A stretch of 64,000 nt of DNA from Cyanobacteria bacterium CYA. Lineage in GTDB: Bacteria > Planctomycetota > Phycisphaerae > Phycisphaerales > UBA1924. The DNA lies in NCBI GenBank assembly GCA_008363215.1, contig RHKP01000011.1, positions 62,001-126,000 on the forward strand, written 5' to 3'. Positions 9,369-16,896 of the stretch are shown piece after piece (the first letter of the stretch is position 1; each line of letters opens with the position of its first letter). The translations under genes and the position numbers were made by a program. Below the pieces are notes generated by a model. It saw only the letters and a program-made list of their open reading frames with translations. It made no database searches and had not been told where the DNA came from.

Positions 9369-9915
9369 AGCCGCAACCCCGGATGCACGGTCCGCGCCAG
9401 GCGGGGCATCGCCTGTCACGTCCCATGCCCTTGAAATCCAAAGCAGAATGAACCCTCCGGCTCAGAACCTTACCGGCAGATGGTGAGTGCCGAGCGGACG
9501 GCCGTTCGCGTCGGATCCCGGCCCTTGCGAGAGCCCGACGGCGACGGCCTTAGACGGCAGAATCCGCACGCCTGTTCAATCAGTCAGATGACTGGCTTAC
9601 CGGATGCGCGCGGATAAACCCCGATGCCTGATTTGTTGTCAGACGTCTCCCCTAAGCGGTGCTTAGGCCGTCTTTCACCGTGAAAGCCATCCAGCCAGCA
9701 AGCCAGCATGACGGCAAGCCAGCCATCCTGTGCGCTTGTTTTCTGACATGATTGCAGGCATGCAAGACATCAAGATTGAGCGCAGGACATCAAGCAGGAC
9801 AGACTGCCGGTAATCCAGCTCGCCAGCTCGAAGGCATGAAGGCATGTCGGCTGGCCAGTATGCCGGCAACACATTCTGCTTGCCAGACAGCATGCAAACG
9901 TGCTAGCTGTCATGC
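9369..9915. repeat. Repeat-rich region upstream of parA (candidate partition site)
   Basis: 547 bases without a supported gene. It contains two perfect short palindromes, CCTAAGC/GCTTAGG (9651-9667) and CTTTCAC/GTGAAAG (9672-9686). Downstream are direct repeats of GCAAGCCAGC (9698-9707 and 9714-9723), with an inverted relative near 9877, a GACATCAAG pair (9766-9774 and 9786-9794) and a tandem AAGGCATG (9831-9845). Clusters of short repeats directly before a ParA gene usually act as the centromere and autoregulatory operator. The exact protein-binding unit is not resolved. Confidence 0.45.
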
Positions 9916-10587
9916 ATGACCATCATCGCGGTAGCGAATTCCAAAGGCGGCGTCGGCAAATCGACGCTCGCCGTCCACCTAGCGGCCTGGCTTGACAAGC
10001 AGGGGCACCGGGTGACGCTCGCCGACTGCGACACCCAGCAGTCATCTTCGCAGTGGATTCGCGAGGCGGCGCCGCAGGTCAAGGCGCTCTGCCTCCGCGA
10101 CCCTGACGACATCATCAACGACCTGCCCATGCTCGCCCAGGACACGGACTTCGTGGTGGCCGACGGGCCGGGGAGTCTGGCCGAGACGAGCAGGGCGCTT
10201 CTGCTCGTGGCGGATTCCGCCATCGTGCCGTGCAAAGCCTCCATGCTGGAAATCCGCGCCCTGGACGCGGCCACCAAGGTGCTGCGCCAGGCACAGAAGA
10301 TTCGTTCCGGCATGCCGCGGGCAACCATCGTCCTCAGCATGGTCGGCAAGAACTACCGTCTCACCCAGGACATGCACGAAGCGGCCGCGCTGCTCAAGCT
10401 GCCAATCGCCCGCACGTTCATGACGCTCCGCCAGATATACGCCGACGCGCCGGGACAGGCCGCCGTCGTGTGGAAGCTGGGCTCACGGGCGAGAGAGGCG
10501 GCGACCGAAGTTGACCGGCTCTTCCACGAGCTGATGCCCGAAGCGGCCCGCGCCACCGCGCAACGCCGCCAGACGGCGGTTTCGTAG
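9916..10587 (+). CDS. parA: ParA-family partition ATPase
   Basis: 223 residues. It has the deviant Walker A motif KGGVGKST (10-17) with its signature lysine, then the ADCDTQQSSSQW motif (Walker A') and VVADGPG (Walker B-like). The short length and absence of an N-terminal DNA-binding domain match type Ib ParA proteins of plasmids. It would distribute copies of the element using nucleoid-bound ATPase cycling. The next gene begins 12 bases after its stop and is probably the centromere-binding partner. The repeat block before it likely holds the target site. Confidence 0.92.
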   Translation: MTIIAVANSKGGVGKSTLAVHLAAWLDKQGHRVTLADCDTQQSSSQWIREAAPQVKALCLRDPDDIINDLPMLAQDTDFVVADGPGSLAETSRALLLVADSAIVPCKASMLEIRALDAATKVLRQAQKIRSGMPRATIVLSMVGKNYRLTQDMHEAAALLKLPIARTFMTLRQIYADAPGQAAVVWKLGSRAREAATEVDRLFHELMPEAARATAQRRQTAVS

Positions 10588-10599
10588 GGGAGGGGGCGC

Positions 10600-10896
10600 A
10601 TGGCCGAACGCCGATCACTCACCGATGGACTCAAAGCGACCCCGACGGTCGATCCGGCCGTGGCCAGGGAATTCATCCACTCCGGCAAGCCCGCTGTCGT
10701 CCGCCCGGCCCAGGACCCGGCAGCGCAGGCGGTCAGCCGCGCGCCGCTTAGCACGCGCATCCGCGCCGACTTCGCCGCCGCGCTCAAGCGCGCGTCACTG
10801 GAAAGGCAGTTGAAAGGCGTCGAGCCGCACACGCTCCAGGACATCCTGGAGGAGGCCATCGAGCCGTGGCTGCGCGAGAACGGTTACCTGTCCTGA
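10600..10896 (+). CDS. Small ParA-operon partner, probable centromere-binding protein
   Basis: 98 residues, preceded by a GGGGAGGGGG ribosome binding site and starting 12 bases after parA. The N-terminus is unstructured. The C-terminal half (LSTRIRADFAAALKRASLERQLKGVEPHTLQDILEEAIEPWLRENGYL) has the pattern of a ribbon-helix-helix domain: a short strand and two helices. Type Ib ParA proteins typically pair with such small DNA-binding proteins. The assignment rests on position and this predicted fold. It ends 13 bases inside the convergent replication gene. Confidence 0.65.
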   Translation: MAERRSLTDGLKATPTVDPAVAREFIHSGKPAVVRPAQDPAAQAVSRAPLSTRIRADFAAALKRASLERQLKGVEPHTLQDILEEAIEPWLRENGYLS

Positions 10897-11516
10897 TCGC
10901 CGCCGCCGTCATCGCCGGCGGGAGGCGAGGGGAGGGCGGGGACTTCCTGAAGCGGCAACTCCGGCTGTCGCGACGGGTCCTTGAGATGGTACGAACGGAC
11001 GAACGCCAGCCGATCCCCGTTGAACATGAAGCGGATGTTGACGAAAAACACGCCGTCGCTCGGACTGCGGAACAGGAACTCCTTTTCGAGGAGCTCCCGC
11101 ACGCCACGCTGGTAGGTGCGATCGCTGATCCCGTGATCGCGCGCGAGGTACTGGTTGAGCTTGATTTCGTCGGAGCCGGGGTTCGACCGCATCTCGTGAT
11201 AGACCAGCTCGAACACCTGCATCCCCGTCTTGGAAAGGTCAGCGGCCTGCTTGATCCCGTCGAGGAACAGCTTGACGAAACGGGTGGAGTCCACTTCCTC
11301 TTCCCACCAGAAGCCCATGCCGCCGATGCCCTTGAGTTCGCCGGTGGTGTTGTCCACGATGACCGACGCCTTCCCGCCGGGCACGTGGAATCGCCTGGTC
11401 CGCGTCGCCATGCCGCTGGCGACCGGGACGCTCGGATTCGTCCGGTACACCGCGAATCCCCGCTTGGTGCTGATCTGATTCTCGGCCAGCGCCGTGTTCT
11501 GTCGCTCATCCGTCAT
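10884..11516 (-). CDS. RepL-like plasmid replication initiator (winged-helix)
   Basis: 210 residues. The central region has a helix (TGMQVFELVYHEMRSN), a polar turn, then a helix-turn-helix (LARDHGISDRTYQRGVRELLEK), followed by a winged-helix hairpin ending FFVNIRFMFNGDRLAF. That layout, including the closing asparagine-rich strand and 'F.GDR', is typical of RepL-type plasmid replication or maintenance proteins. The N-terminal ~60 residues form a beta-rich extension. It converges with and slightly overlaps the ParA partner gene. A plain transcriptional regulator is the main alternative. Confidence 0.6.
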   Translation of the reverse strand: MTDERQNTALAENQISTKRGFAVYRTNPSVPVASGMATRTRRFHVPGGKASVIVDNTTGELKGIGGMGFWWEEEVDSTRFVKLFLDGIKQAADLSKTGMQVFELVYHEMRSNPGSDEIKLNQYLARDHGISDRTYQRGVRELLEKEFLFRSPSDGVFFVNIRFMFNGDRLAFVRSYHLKDPSRQPELPLQEVPALPSPPAGDDGGGDQDR

Positions 11517-12032
11517 TTTCTGCCTCCGAAGTTGTCACAAGACAGACAGCACACTGGCACACAACCGACAAACGCGCAAGCGCTTTCTGACGGTGCAACG
11601 ACCAATCCTGTCGGCCGGGCGACAGATCGTGACGGTTCGGCTTCTGGAATTTCAACAGCTTAAACCCGTCGCTCTTTCTTATACTGAATACACGCCCATG
11701 CGACCCCGCCGCCGGAGCGCGCCCCCAACGCGCAGGCGACGGCGGCGGCCTACCCCCTTACTTGAAGAGCGTTTCCGACGGGCTGGACAAGAGTCCGACA
11801 CCTGTTCCCAATCCCGAACCGCTTCGAGCGGGAGAGGGTGGATTGCATTCAGGAAAGAAGGCAAGGCAGAGGCTTCGATAGGACGCCGTAGAACGTGATT
11901 GAAAGCCTTGGGGTCACCCAGGCCCATCCGGATCGGTTTCGCTGTTGTGGCAGCCGTTCCCTGAACGATGACGACGCACCCGCCATCACGAGTCATCTAC
12001 CACTTGAAGTTCGAATACGCGGGACGAGGTCA
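11517..12032. other. Noncoding region upstream of the replication gene
   Basis: 516 bases between the replication gene and the zinc-ribbon gene. A TATACT hexamer lies at 11680-11685 in a locally AT-richer stretch. An arginine-rich open frame from 11698 to 11898 has no family resemblance and is not called. Being next to a putative initiator, the region could hold a replication origin, but I see no clear iteron array or AT-rich unwinding element. The part from about 11760 to 12030 shows nothing distinctive. Confidence 0.3.
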
Positions 12033-12458
12033 CTACTTCTTGTCCAAATGGAGGTTCCTGGTCGCGTCCTTCGCCGCTTCACGGGCGGCTCGCTCCGCGG
12101 CTTGCTTCTCCGCGTTCTTGAATTCCTGACTCCCTCTGAATCTCTCTTCCGCCCTCTTGGTCGCCGCTTCGTCCATGCACGACTTGATGCCCGCGATCCC
12201 AAGCAGGAGAACGACAACGGATACGATGGTCAACACGCCGACGAGGAACTCCCTGCCGAACCCGCGAGTCGGCTTGGTCAGCTGAAAGGACTTGTCACCC
12301 GTGGAGCCGGAAGTCCCGCCTTTGTCGTTCAAAGCCTGGACGCCCGGTGTGCCCTTCTGGGTTGTCGTGGCAGCCGCAGCGGGGCACCCGCAGTTGGGAC
12401 ATTGAGCGGCTTTCTCCGAAATGTCCCTGCTGCACTCCGGGCAAGCGATCAAGGCCAT
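12033..12458 (-). CDS. Zinc-ribbon protein with one membrane segment
   Basis: 141 residues, counted from the ATG at 12458, which has a GAGGAG ribosome binding site eight bases upstream; longer starts lack one. The N-terminus is a zinc ribbon with two cysteine pairs (CPECSRDISEKAAQCPNC). A polar linker is followed by a hydrophobic helix (LVGVLTIVSVVVLLLGIAGI) and a charged, alanine-rich C-terminal coil. Proteins of this build are common and mostly uncharacterized. It is divergent from the XRE regulator, with an inverted-repeat operator between them. Confidence 0.72.
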   Translation of the reverse strand: MALIACPECSRDISEKAAQCPNCGCPAAAATTTQKGTPGVQALNDKGGTSGSTGDKSFQLTKPTRGFGREFLVGVLTIVSVVVLLLGIAGIKSCMDEAATKRAEERFRGSQEFKNAEKQAAERAAREAAKDATRNLHLDKK

Positions 12459-12548
12459 AATCGTAATCTCCTCGGTCCGTTGTGCGCTCGTGCTCATCCC
12501 ACCAGCTACCGGCTCGTACCAGCTTCGGGCCGTCCTCTCCGCATGGCT

Positions 12549-12587
12549 TGCTGCTAAACTAGCAGCAGAACGAGGGCAGTTTAGCCT
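12549..12587. promoter_or_regulatory. Inverted-repeat operator between divergent genes
   Basis: A perfect inverted repeat, TGCTGCTA-AAC-TAGCAGCA (12549-12567), is followed by a second site around 12575-12590. That second site carries the same GCTAAACT core on the opposite strand. It lies directly upstream of the small XRE regulator and divergent from the zinc-ribbon gene, so it is probably the regulator's own operator. Confidence 0.55.
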
Positions 12588-12596
12588 GCTGCCGTT

Positions 12597-12827
12597 ATGG
12601 CAGCAAGGCCCCAGCACAAGACGGCCTATCGGAAAATGTGCGGGATGCTGCGCGCCATGCGAACAAAGGCCGGACTAACGCAGCGGGACCTTGCCCAGAG
12701 GCTCCGCATGCACAACACGATGGTCCACCGCTCCGAGATTGGCGACCGCCGCATCGACCCGGTGGAGTTTGCCGCATGGTGCCGGGCATGCGATGTGGAT
12801 CCGGGCGATGCGATCAGAAGCCTTTGA
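12597..12827 (+). CDS. XRE-family helix-turn-helix regulator
   Basis: 76 residues. Nearly the whole protein is a Cro/C1-type helix-turn-helix: helix 1 MLRAMRTKAGLTQRDLAQRL, then a recognition helix with HNTMVHRSEIGDRRI and the usual follow-on PVEFAAWCRAC. It lacks a sensor domain, so it likely acts as a simple dimeric repressor. The start lies within 30 bases of a strong inverted repeat, indicating autoregulation. It is the closest regulator to the downstream AAA ATPase gene (132 bases away) and may control it. Confidence 0.85.
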   Translation: MAARPQHKTAYRKMCGMLRAMRTKAGLTQRDLAQRLRMHNTMVHRSEIGDRRIDPVEFAAWCRACDVDPGDAIRSL

Positions 12828-12959
12828 CCGATGCCCTTACCCCGCCAGATTCCGGTCCGCACTTATTTGCGTCGCCTGAGTTGACTTCAGGTTGGCCCGG
12901 TGCTAGGCAGCAACGCGACAGGCTCCAAGCGACCTGAACGGAGGACCGGAGGTGGATTC

Positions 12960-15245
12960 GTGATCGACCGACTGCAACTACTTCGGAACGTCGGACAGTT
13001 CGGCAACGTCGCCTCCGCCGCGAATATCCCGCTCTCCCGGCTGACGCTCGTCTACGCCGAGAACGGACGAGGGAAGACGACGCTCTCCGCCATCCTCCGA
13101 TCGCTCGGAACCGGTAACACGATCCCCGTCACCGAGCGTCAACGGCTGGCCGCCGCCCATCCGCCGCACGTCATCATCGAGTGCACCGGCGGACCTCCGG
13201 CAGCGATGTTCCAGGCCGGGGCTTGGAACCGCACCTTGCCCGACATCGCTGTGTTCGACGACGTGTTCGTTGACCAGAATGTCTGCTCAGGCCTCGACGT
13301 TGACCCGGCCCACCGCCAGAACCTGCACGAACTGATACTGGGTGCGCAGGGGGTTGCGCTCAACCGCCAGCTTCAGCAGATCGTCGAGCAGATCGAACGC
13401 CACAACAGCGCCCTGCGCGCACGCGCCGATGCGATTCCCGCGACCTCACGCGACGGCTTCACTGTGGACCAGTTCTGCGAACTTCAACCACGGCAGGACA
13501 TTGACGCCGCGATCCAGGAGTCCGAGCGCAACCTTGCCGCAGTCCGCGCACAAGATCCGATCCGCAATGCGGCTCCTTTTGACACGGTTTCTCTGCCGCT
13601 GATTGACGCCGATGCCATCGACGCTGTGCTTTCCCGTGAAGTCACCGACATCGACGCTGCCGCCGTTGAGCGTGTTCGCCGCCATTTCTCCACCATCGGC
13701 CGGGGAGGGGAGGAGTGGATTGTGGCCGGCATGAACCGGGTACCCGCCCAATCGGCTTCCTGCCCCTTCTGCGCCCAGGACCTTGCAGGCTCCGCTGTGT
13801 TTACACACTACCGGGCCTATTTCAGCGCGGAGTACGCCGGTCTTCTGCACGCCATCGGTGACGCGACTGCGGAGTTCAACCGTCAGCACGGCGCCGACAT
13901 GCAATCGGCCTTCGAGCGCGCCATCCGCGTCGTCAGCGAACGGCGCGCGTTCTGGTCGCCCTTCTGTGAATTGCCGGAAGTTGGGGTCGATACGGCCGAG
14001 ATCGCGCGCGCATGGCGTGCCGCCCGTGAAGCGGTTGTCGCTGCGCTCCAGGCCAAGCAGGCGTCACCCCTGGATCGACAGAGACTCTCGGCCGAGGCGA
14101 GGGCGGTCATCGCCACCTACGAAACCCACCGTCAGGCAATTGAGGCGCTGAGTGGCCGATTGACGGCCGCCAACCAAGCGATCCGGCTGGTGAAGGAACA
14201 GGCGGCGGGCGGCAACGCCGCCGCCATCGCGGCAGACCTTGCCCGGCTCCAGGCAACCCGTGCGCGACACACGCCGGAGATCATTCCGCTTTGCGACCAG
14301 TACGTTGCGGAGAAGGCGGCGAAAGTGCAAACTGAGCGCCGACGCGACGAGGTGAGGGCGCAGCTCGACCATTACCGTCAGAACGTCTTTCCCGCGTACG
14401 AGACCGCGGTCAACCTCTACCTCCAGCGCTTCAACGCGGGATTCAGGCTCGGCAACGTCGCCGTCGCCAATACCCGTGCCGGCCCGGCGTGCAACTACAG
14501 CGTCGTCATCAACAACACGCCTGTTGTCATCGGCGCCGCCGCTGCCGCCGGCGGGCCGTCCTTCCGCAACACCCTCAGTTCGGGCGACCGGAACACGCTC
14601 GCGCTGGCGTTCTTCTTCGCCTGCCTGGACCAGGACCCCACGCTGGCCTCGAAAATCGTGGTCATCGACGACCCGATCACCAGCCTGGATGACCACCGCT
14701 CGCTTACCACGGTACAGGAAGCACGGCGACTGGCGGACCGGGTGCGCCAGGTCATCGTTCTGTCGCACAACAAACCATTTCTTTGCCGACTCTGGGAAGG
14801 TGCTGTGCCGACAATGCGGACGGCGATGGAGGTCGCGCGTGATGGGGCAGGCTCCACCATCCGGACATGGGACGTAACGCAGGACTGCATCAGCGAGCAC
14901 GACCGCCGCCACGCGATGCTCCGTGCACACACACAGACCCCGGTCGCCAATACGCGGGAAGTCGCACGAGCGATCCGTCCGACCATCGAGGCCTATCTCC
15001 GCGTCGCCAGCCCGGAACACTTCCCGCCGGGCACATTGCTCGGCCCCTTCCGTCACCTCTGCGATCAGCGCGTCGGCTCGGCCCAGCAGATCCTTGACCG
15101 CGCCAACACCGACGAGCTGCGCGACCTGACCGAGTACGCCAACCGCTTCCATCACGACACCAACGCGGCGTGGGAGACCGAGGTCATCAACGATGCGGAG
15201 TTGCTGGGCTTCGTGCAACGCACACTTGCGTTCGTACGCCCCTGA
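12960..15245 (+). CDS. RloC-like AAA_13 ATPase with zinc hook (candidate anticodon nuclease)
   Basis: 761 residues from the GTG at 12960, chosen because GGAGGT lies six bases upstream; the TTG/ATG-type start 60 bases earlier has none. It has an ABC/SMC-like ATPase split by a coiled coil: Walker A ENGRGKTT (34-41), a zinc-hook CPFC (268-271), ABC signature LSSGD near 538, Walker B VVIDDP near 568 and an H-loop SHNKPF. The C-terminal ~160 residues contain R673-x3-E677 and H731/H732. That order of residues resembles the Arg-Glu-His triad of PrrC/RloC tRNA nucleases. The family acts in phage defence by cleaving tRNA when DNA damage is sensed. The nuclease activity here is inferred. Confidence 0.75.
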   Translation: MIDRLQLLRNVGQFGNVASAANIPLSRLTLVYAENGRGKTTLSAILRSLGTGNTIPVTERQRLAAAHPPHVIIECTGGPPAAMFQAGAWNRTLPDIAVFDDVFVDQNVCSGLDVDPAHRQNLHELILGAQGVALNRQLQQIVEQIERHNSALRARADAIPATSRDGFTVDQFCELQPRQDIDAAIQESERNLAAVRAQDPIRNAAPFDTVSLPLIDADAIDAVLSREVTDIDAAAVERVRRHFSTIGRGGEEWIVAGMNRVPAQSASCPFCAQDLAGSAVFTHYRAYFSAEYAGLLHAIGDATAEFNRQHGADMQSAFERAIRVVSERRAFWSPFCELPEVGVDTAEIARAWRAAREAVVAALQAKQASPLDRQRLSAEARAVIATYETHRQAIEALSGRLTAANQAIRLVKEQAAGGNAAAIAADLARLQATRARHTPEIIPLCDQYVAEKAAKVQTERRRDEVRAQLDHYRQNVFPAYETAVNLYLQRFNAGFRLGNVAVANTRAGPACNYSVVINNTPVVIGAAAAAGGPSFRNTLSSGDRNTLALAFFFACLDQDPTLASKIVVIDDPITSLDDHRSLTTVQEARRLADRVRQVIVLSHNKPFLCRLWEGAVPTMRTAMEVARDGAGSTIRTWDVTQDCISEHDRRHAMLRAHTQTPVANTREVARAIRPTIEAYLRVASPEHFPPGTLLGPFRHLCDQRVGSAQQILDRANTDELRDLTEYANRFHHDTNAAWETEVINDAELLGFVQRTLAFVRP

Positions 15246-15718
15246 GTCCGCGTCGCTTCTCCATTCGCCCATCCCCGCCCTGCTCAACGGCGGCGCGATC
15301 GCCGTACTTCGTCTTGAATCCAGCGGCCGCGTGCAGGTCTGACCGGCGACCCGCGTCGGGCGAGGCGAGGGTTTCCTCCGCGGCAGAAACCCCGCTGGCA
15401 CAAGCGCGGGCGCACCGCTGTCGTCCTTGATCGCCTTCTGCGTTGAGTCGGCCCGCCGGCGACTGGCTTGATTCCGGCTTTCTGCCGCGGCGCTTCGCCC
15501 GTCACCGCATTCGCTTCCCGCCTCCGAGTCATGCACGCCTCACGCCGGACGCGGCTTCGCCGCCTTGCCGGTTCCGTCCGTCATTCGCCCTGCACCGCTT
15601 CGCGGGACTCTCCGGCGGGCTGACGGTCTGCGCGCCGCTCGCTCCTTGGCCACCCGCGAGTGGCCCCTCGTGCCTTGCGAAGGGGCCGCACATCGCGGGT
15701 CCCGGCAAGGAGCAAACC
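15246..15718. promoter_or_regulatory. Leader region of the ardC gene with nested hairpin
   Basis: 473 bases with no convincing gene. Its last 70 bases form a nested stem: ACCCGCGA (15652-15659) pairs with TCGCGGGT (15693-15700), and inside it GCCCCT (15663-15668) pairs with AGGGGC (15681-15686). The ribosome binding site AAGGAG follows 7 bases after the outer stem, so the hairpin could affect ardC translation or transcript stability. Nothing recognizable is seen in 15246-15640. Confidence 0.4.
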
Positions 15719-16537
15719 ATGAAAGCCGAACAAGCCAAGAAGATCGCCGACCAGGCCCTCGAACAACTCGCCGAAGCGCTCAAGAGCGGGCGCAGCGAGG
15801 AACTCACCCGCTACCTCGCCATGCTGGCGCGGTTCCACAAGTACAGCTTCGGGAACGTCATGCTGATCCTTTCGCAGAGGCCCGACGCGACGCACGTCGC
15901 CGGCTTCCACACCTGGAGGCAGGTGGGCCGCTTCGTCAAGAAGGGCGAGAAGGGCATCGTCATCATCGCGCCGATGATGATCCGCAAGCAGGACGATGAG
16001 GCGAGGGACGCCGACAAGCCCGAGTCAATCCTCCGCTTCCGCGGCGTCTACGTCTTCGACGTGTCGCAGACCGACGGCGAACCGCTGCCCGAGCCCGCTC
16101 GCATCGGCGGCGACCCCGGCGCCCACATCGACCGTCTGCGTCAGGTCATCGCAGGGCGCGGCATCACCATCGACAACGCCGACGTGCCGCCCGACGCTCT
16201 GGGGGTTTCCCGTGGCGGCCGCATCAGCATCCACGCCGACCTTGAGCCGGCGAGCGAGTTCTCCGTCACCGTCCACGAGTTCGCCCACGAGCTGCTCCAC
16301 CGCGGCGAGGACCGCCCGGTCAGCAAGACCGTCCGCGAGACCGAAGCCGAGGCTGTCGCCTTCGTCGTCTGCCAGGCGATCGGCCTCGAGACCGGCACGG
16401 CTGCCAGCGACTACATCCAGCTCTTCGACGGCAAGACCGAGACCCTGGCCGGGTCCCTCGACCGCATCCAGAAGACCGCCGCCGAGATCATCGCGGCCCT
16501 GCACGACGCCCCCAACGAGCAGGCGCACGCCGCCTGA
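15719..16537 (+). CDS. ArdC-type antirestriction protein with metallopeptidase domain
   Basis: 272 residues from the ATG at 15719, which has AAGGAG six bases upstream. The N-terminal domain (about 1-110) matches the ArdC single-strand DNA-binding domain, with a KYSFGN...LI..QRPDATHVAGF stretch and GEKGIVI. The C-terminal domain has an ImmA/IrrE-like zinc peptidase motif, HEFAHELLH (HExxH type, residues 186-194), with an E-rich follow-up (ETEAEAVAF). ArdC proteins protect transferred single-stranded DNA against restriction in a new host. It sits between the RloC-like gene and the restriction operon and ends in a strong terminator. Confidence 0.9.
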   Translation: MKAEQAKKIADQALEQLAEALKSGRSEELTRYLAMLARFHKYSFGNVMLILSQRPDATHVAGFHTWRQVGRFVKKGEKGIVIIAPMMIRKQDDEARDADKPESILRFRGVYVFDVSQTDGEPLPEPARIGGDPGAHIDRLRQVIAGRGITIDNADVPPDALGVSRGGRISIHADLEPASEFSVTVHEFAHELLHRGEDRPVSKTVRETEAEAVAFVVCQAIGLETGTAASDYIQLFDGKTETLAGSLDRIQKTAAEIIAALHDAPNEQAHAA

Positions 16538-16545
16538 CTCTCACC

Positions 16546-16573
16546 GCACCCCGGCGGGCAACCGCCGGGGTGC
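16546..16573 (+). terminator. Terminator of ardC
   Basis: Perfect 12-base-pair stem with a GCAA tetraloop, followed by TTTC. It lies nine bases after the ardC stop codon and separates that gene from the restriction-type operon. The T-run is short, but the stem is very stable. Confidence 0.8.
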
Positions 16574-16608
16574 TTTCATGTTTGGCCCAACAGCTGCTAC
16601 AGTTTGGC

Positions 16609-16653
16609 GGCCGTAAGGGTCATTTGACGGCCTGCATCATACTGGTGTAGAGT
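16609..16653 (+). promoter_or_regulatory. Promoter and operator of the methyltransferase operon
   Basis: A sigma-70-like pair, TTGACG (16624-16629) and TAGAGT (16648-16653) with an 18-base spacer, ends ten bases before the ATG at 16664. An inverted repeat GGCCGT/ACGGCC (16609-16614 and 16627-16632) overlaps the -35 element, a suitable place for the regulator encoded by the first gene. The -10 match is moderate. Confidence 0.4.
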
Positions 16654-16663
16654 GGTGCACCAA

Positions 16664-16894
16664 ATGCCTGGACGAAAACGAAAACCCATGCGAACGCTCG
16701 TCAAAAAGCCTGCATCCAGTCTCGATTACCGCGTGTCCGTCAGTTTGAGCGAGGACCAGCACGAGTTTCTCTCCGCCCTCGCCGAGCGCAAGCGGGTTTC
16801 GCTGGCTTGGGTCGTCCGTGACGCTGTTGAAAAGCTCATCGCCCAAGAGACGCCGCTGTTCAGCCGGGAGTCGGCCGCTGAGAGGTCGGTGTAA
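16664..16894 (+). CDS. Ribbon-helix-helix regulator heading the methyltransferase operon
   Basis: 76 residues from the ATG at 16664; a GTG at 16652 is an alternative. After a basic N-terminus, the segment DYRVSVSLSEDQHEFLSALAERKRVSLAWVVRDAVEKLI has the strand-helix-helix pattern of CopG/Arc-type repressors. It is followed two bases later by the first methyltransferase gene. It probably autoregulates the operon through the inverted repeat over its promoter, which would let a newly arrived element express modification before restriction. The regulatory role is inferred. Confidence 0.7.
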   Translation: MPGRKRKPMRTLVKKPASSLDYRVSVSLSEDQHEFLSALAERKRVSLAWVVRDAVEKLIAQETPLFSRESAAERSV

Positions 16895-16896
16895 CC

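Noticed and set aside
9675-9893. 72-codon minus-strand frame upstream of parA
   Set aside because: It simply reads through the short direct repeats; no ribosome binding site and no protein-like features.
11698-11898. Short arginine-rich open frame after a TATACT box
   Set aside because: Composition looks like out-of-frame GC-rich DNA, with no family resemblance and no further support.
15443-15718. N-terminal extension of ArdC
   Set aside because: The extra 92 codons are low-complexity, overlap a stable hairpin, and a good ribosome binding site supports the ATG at 15719.
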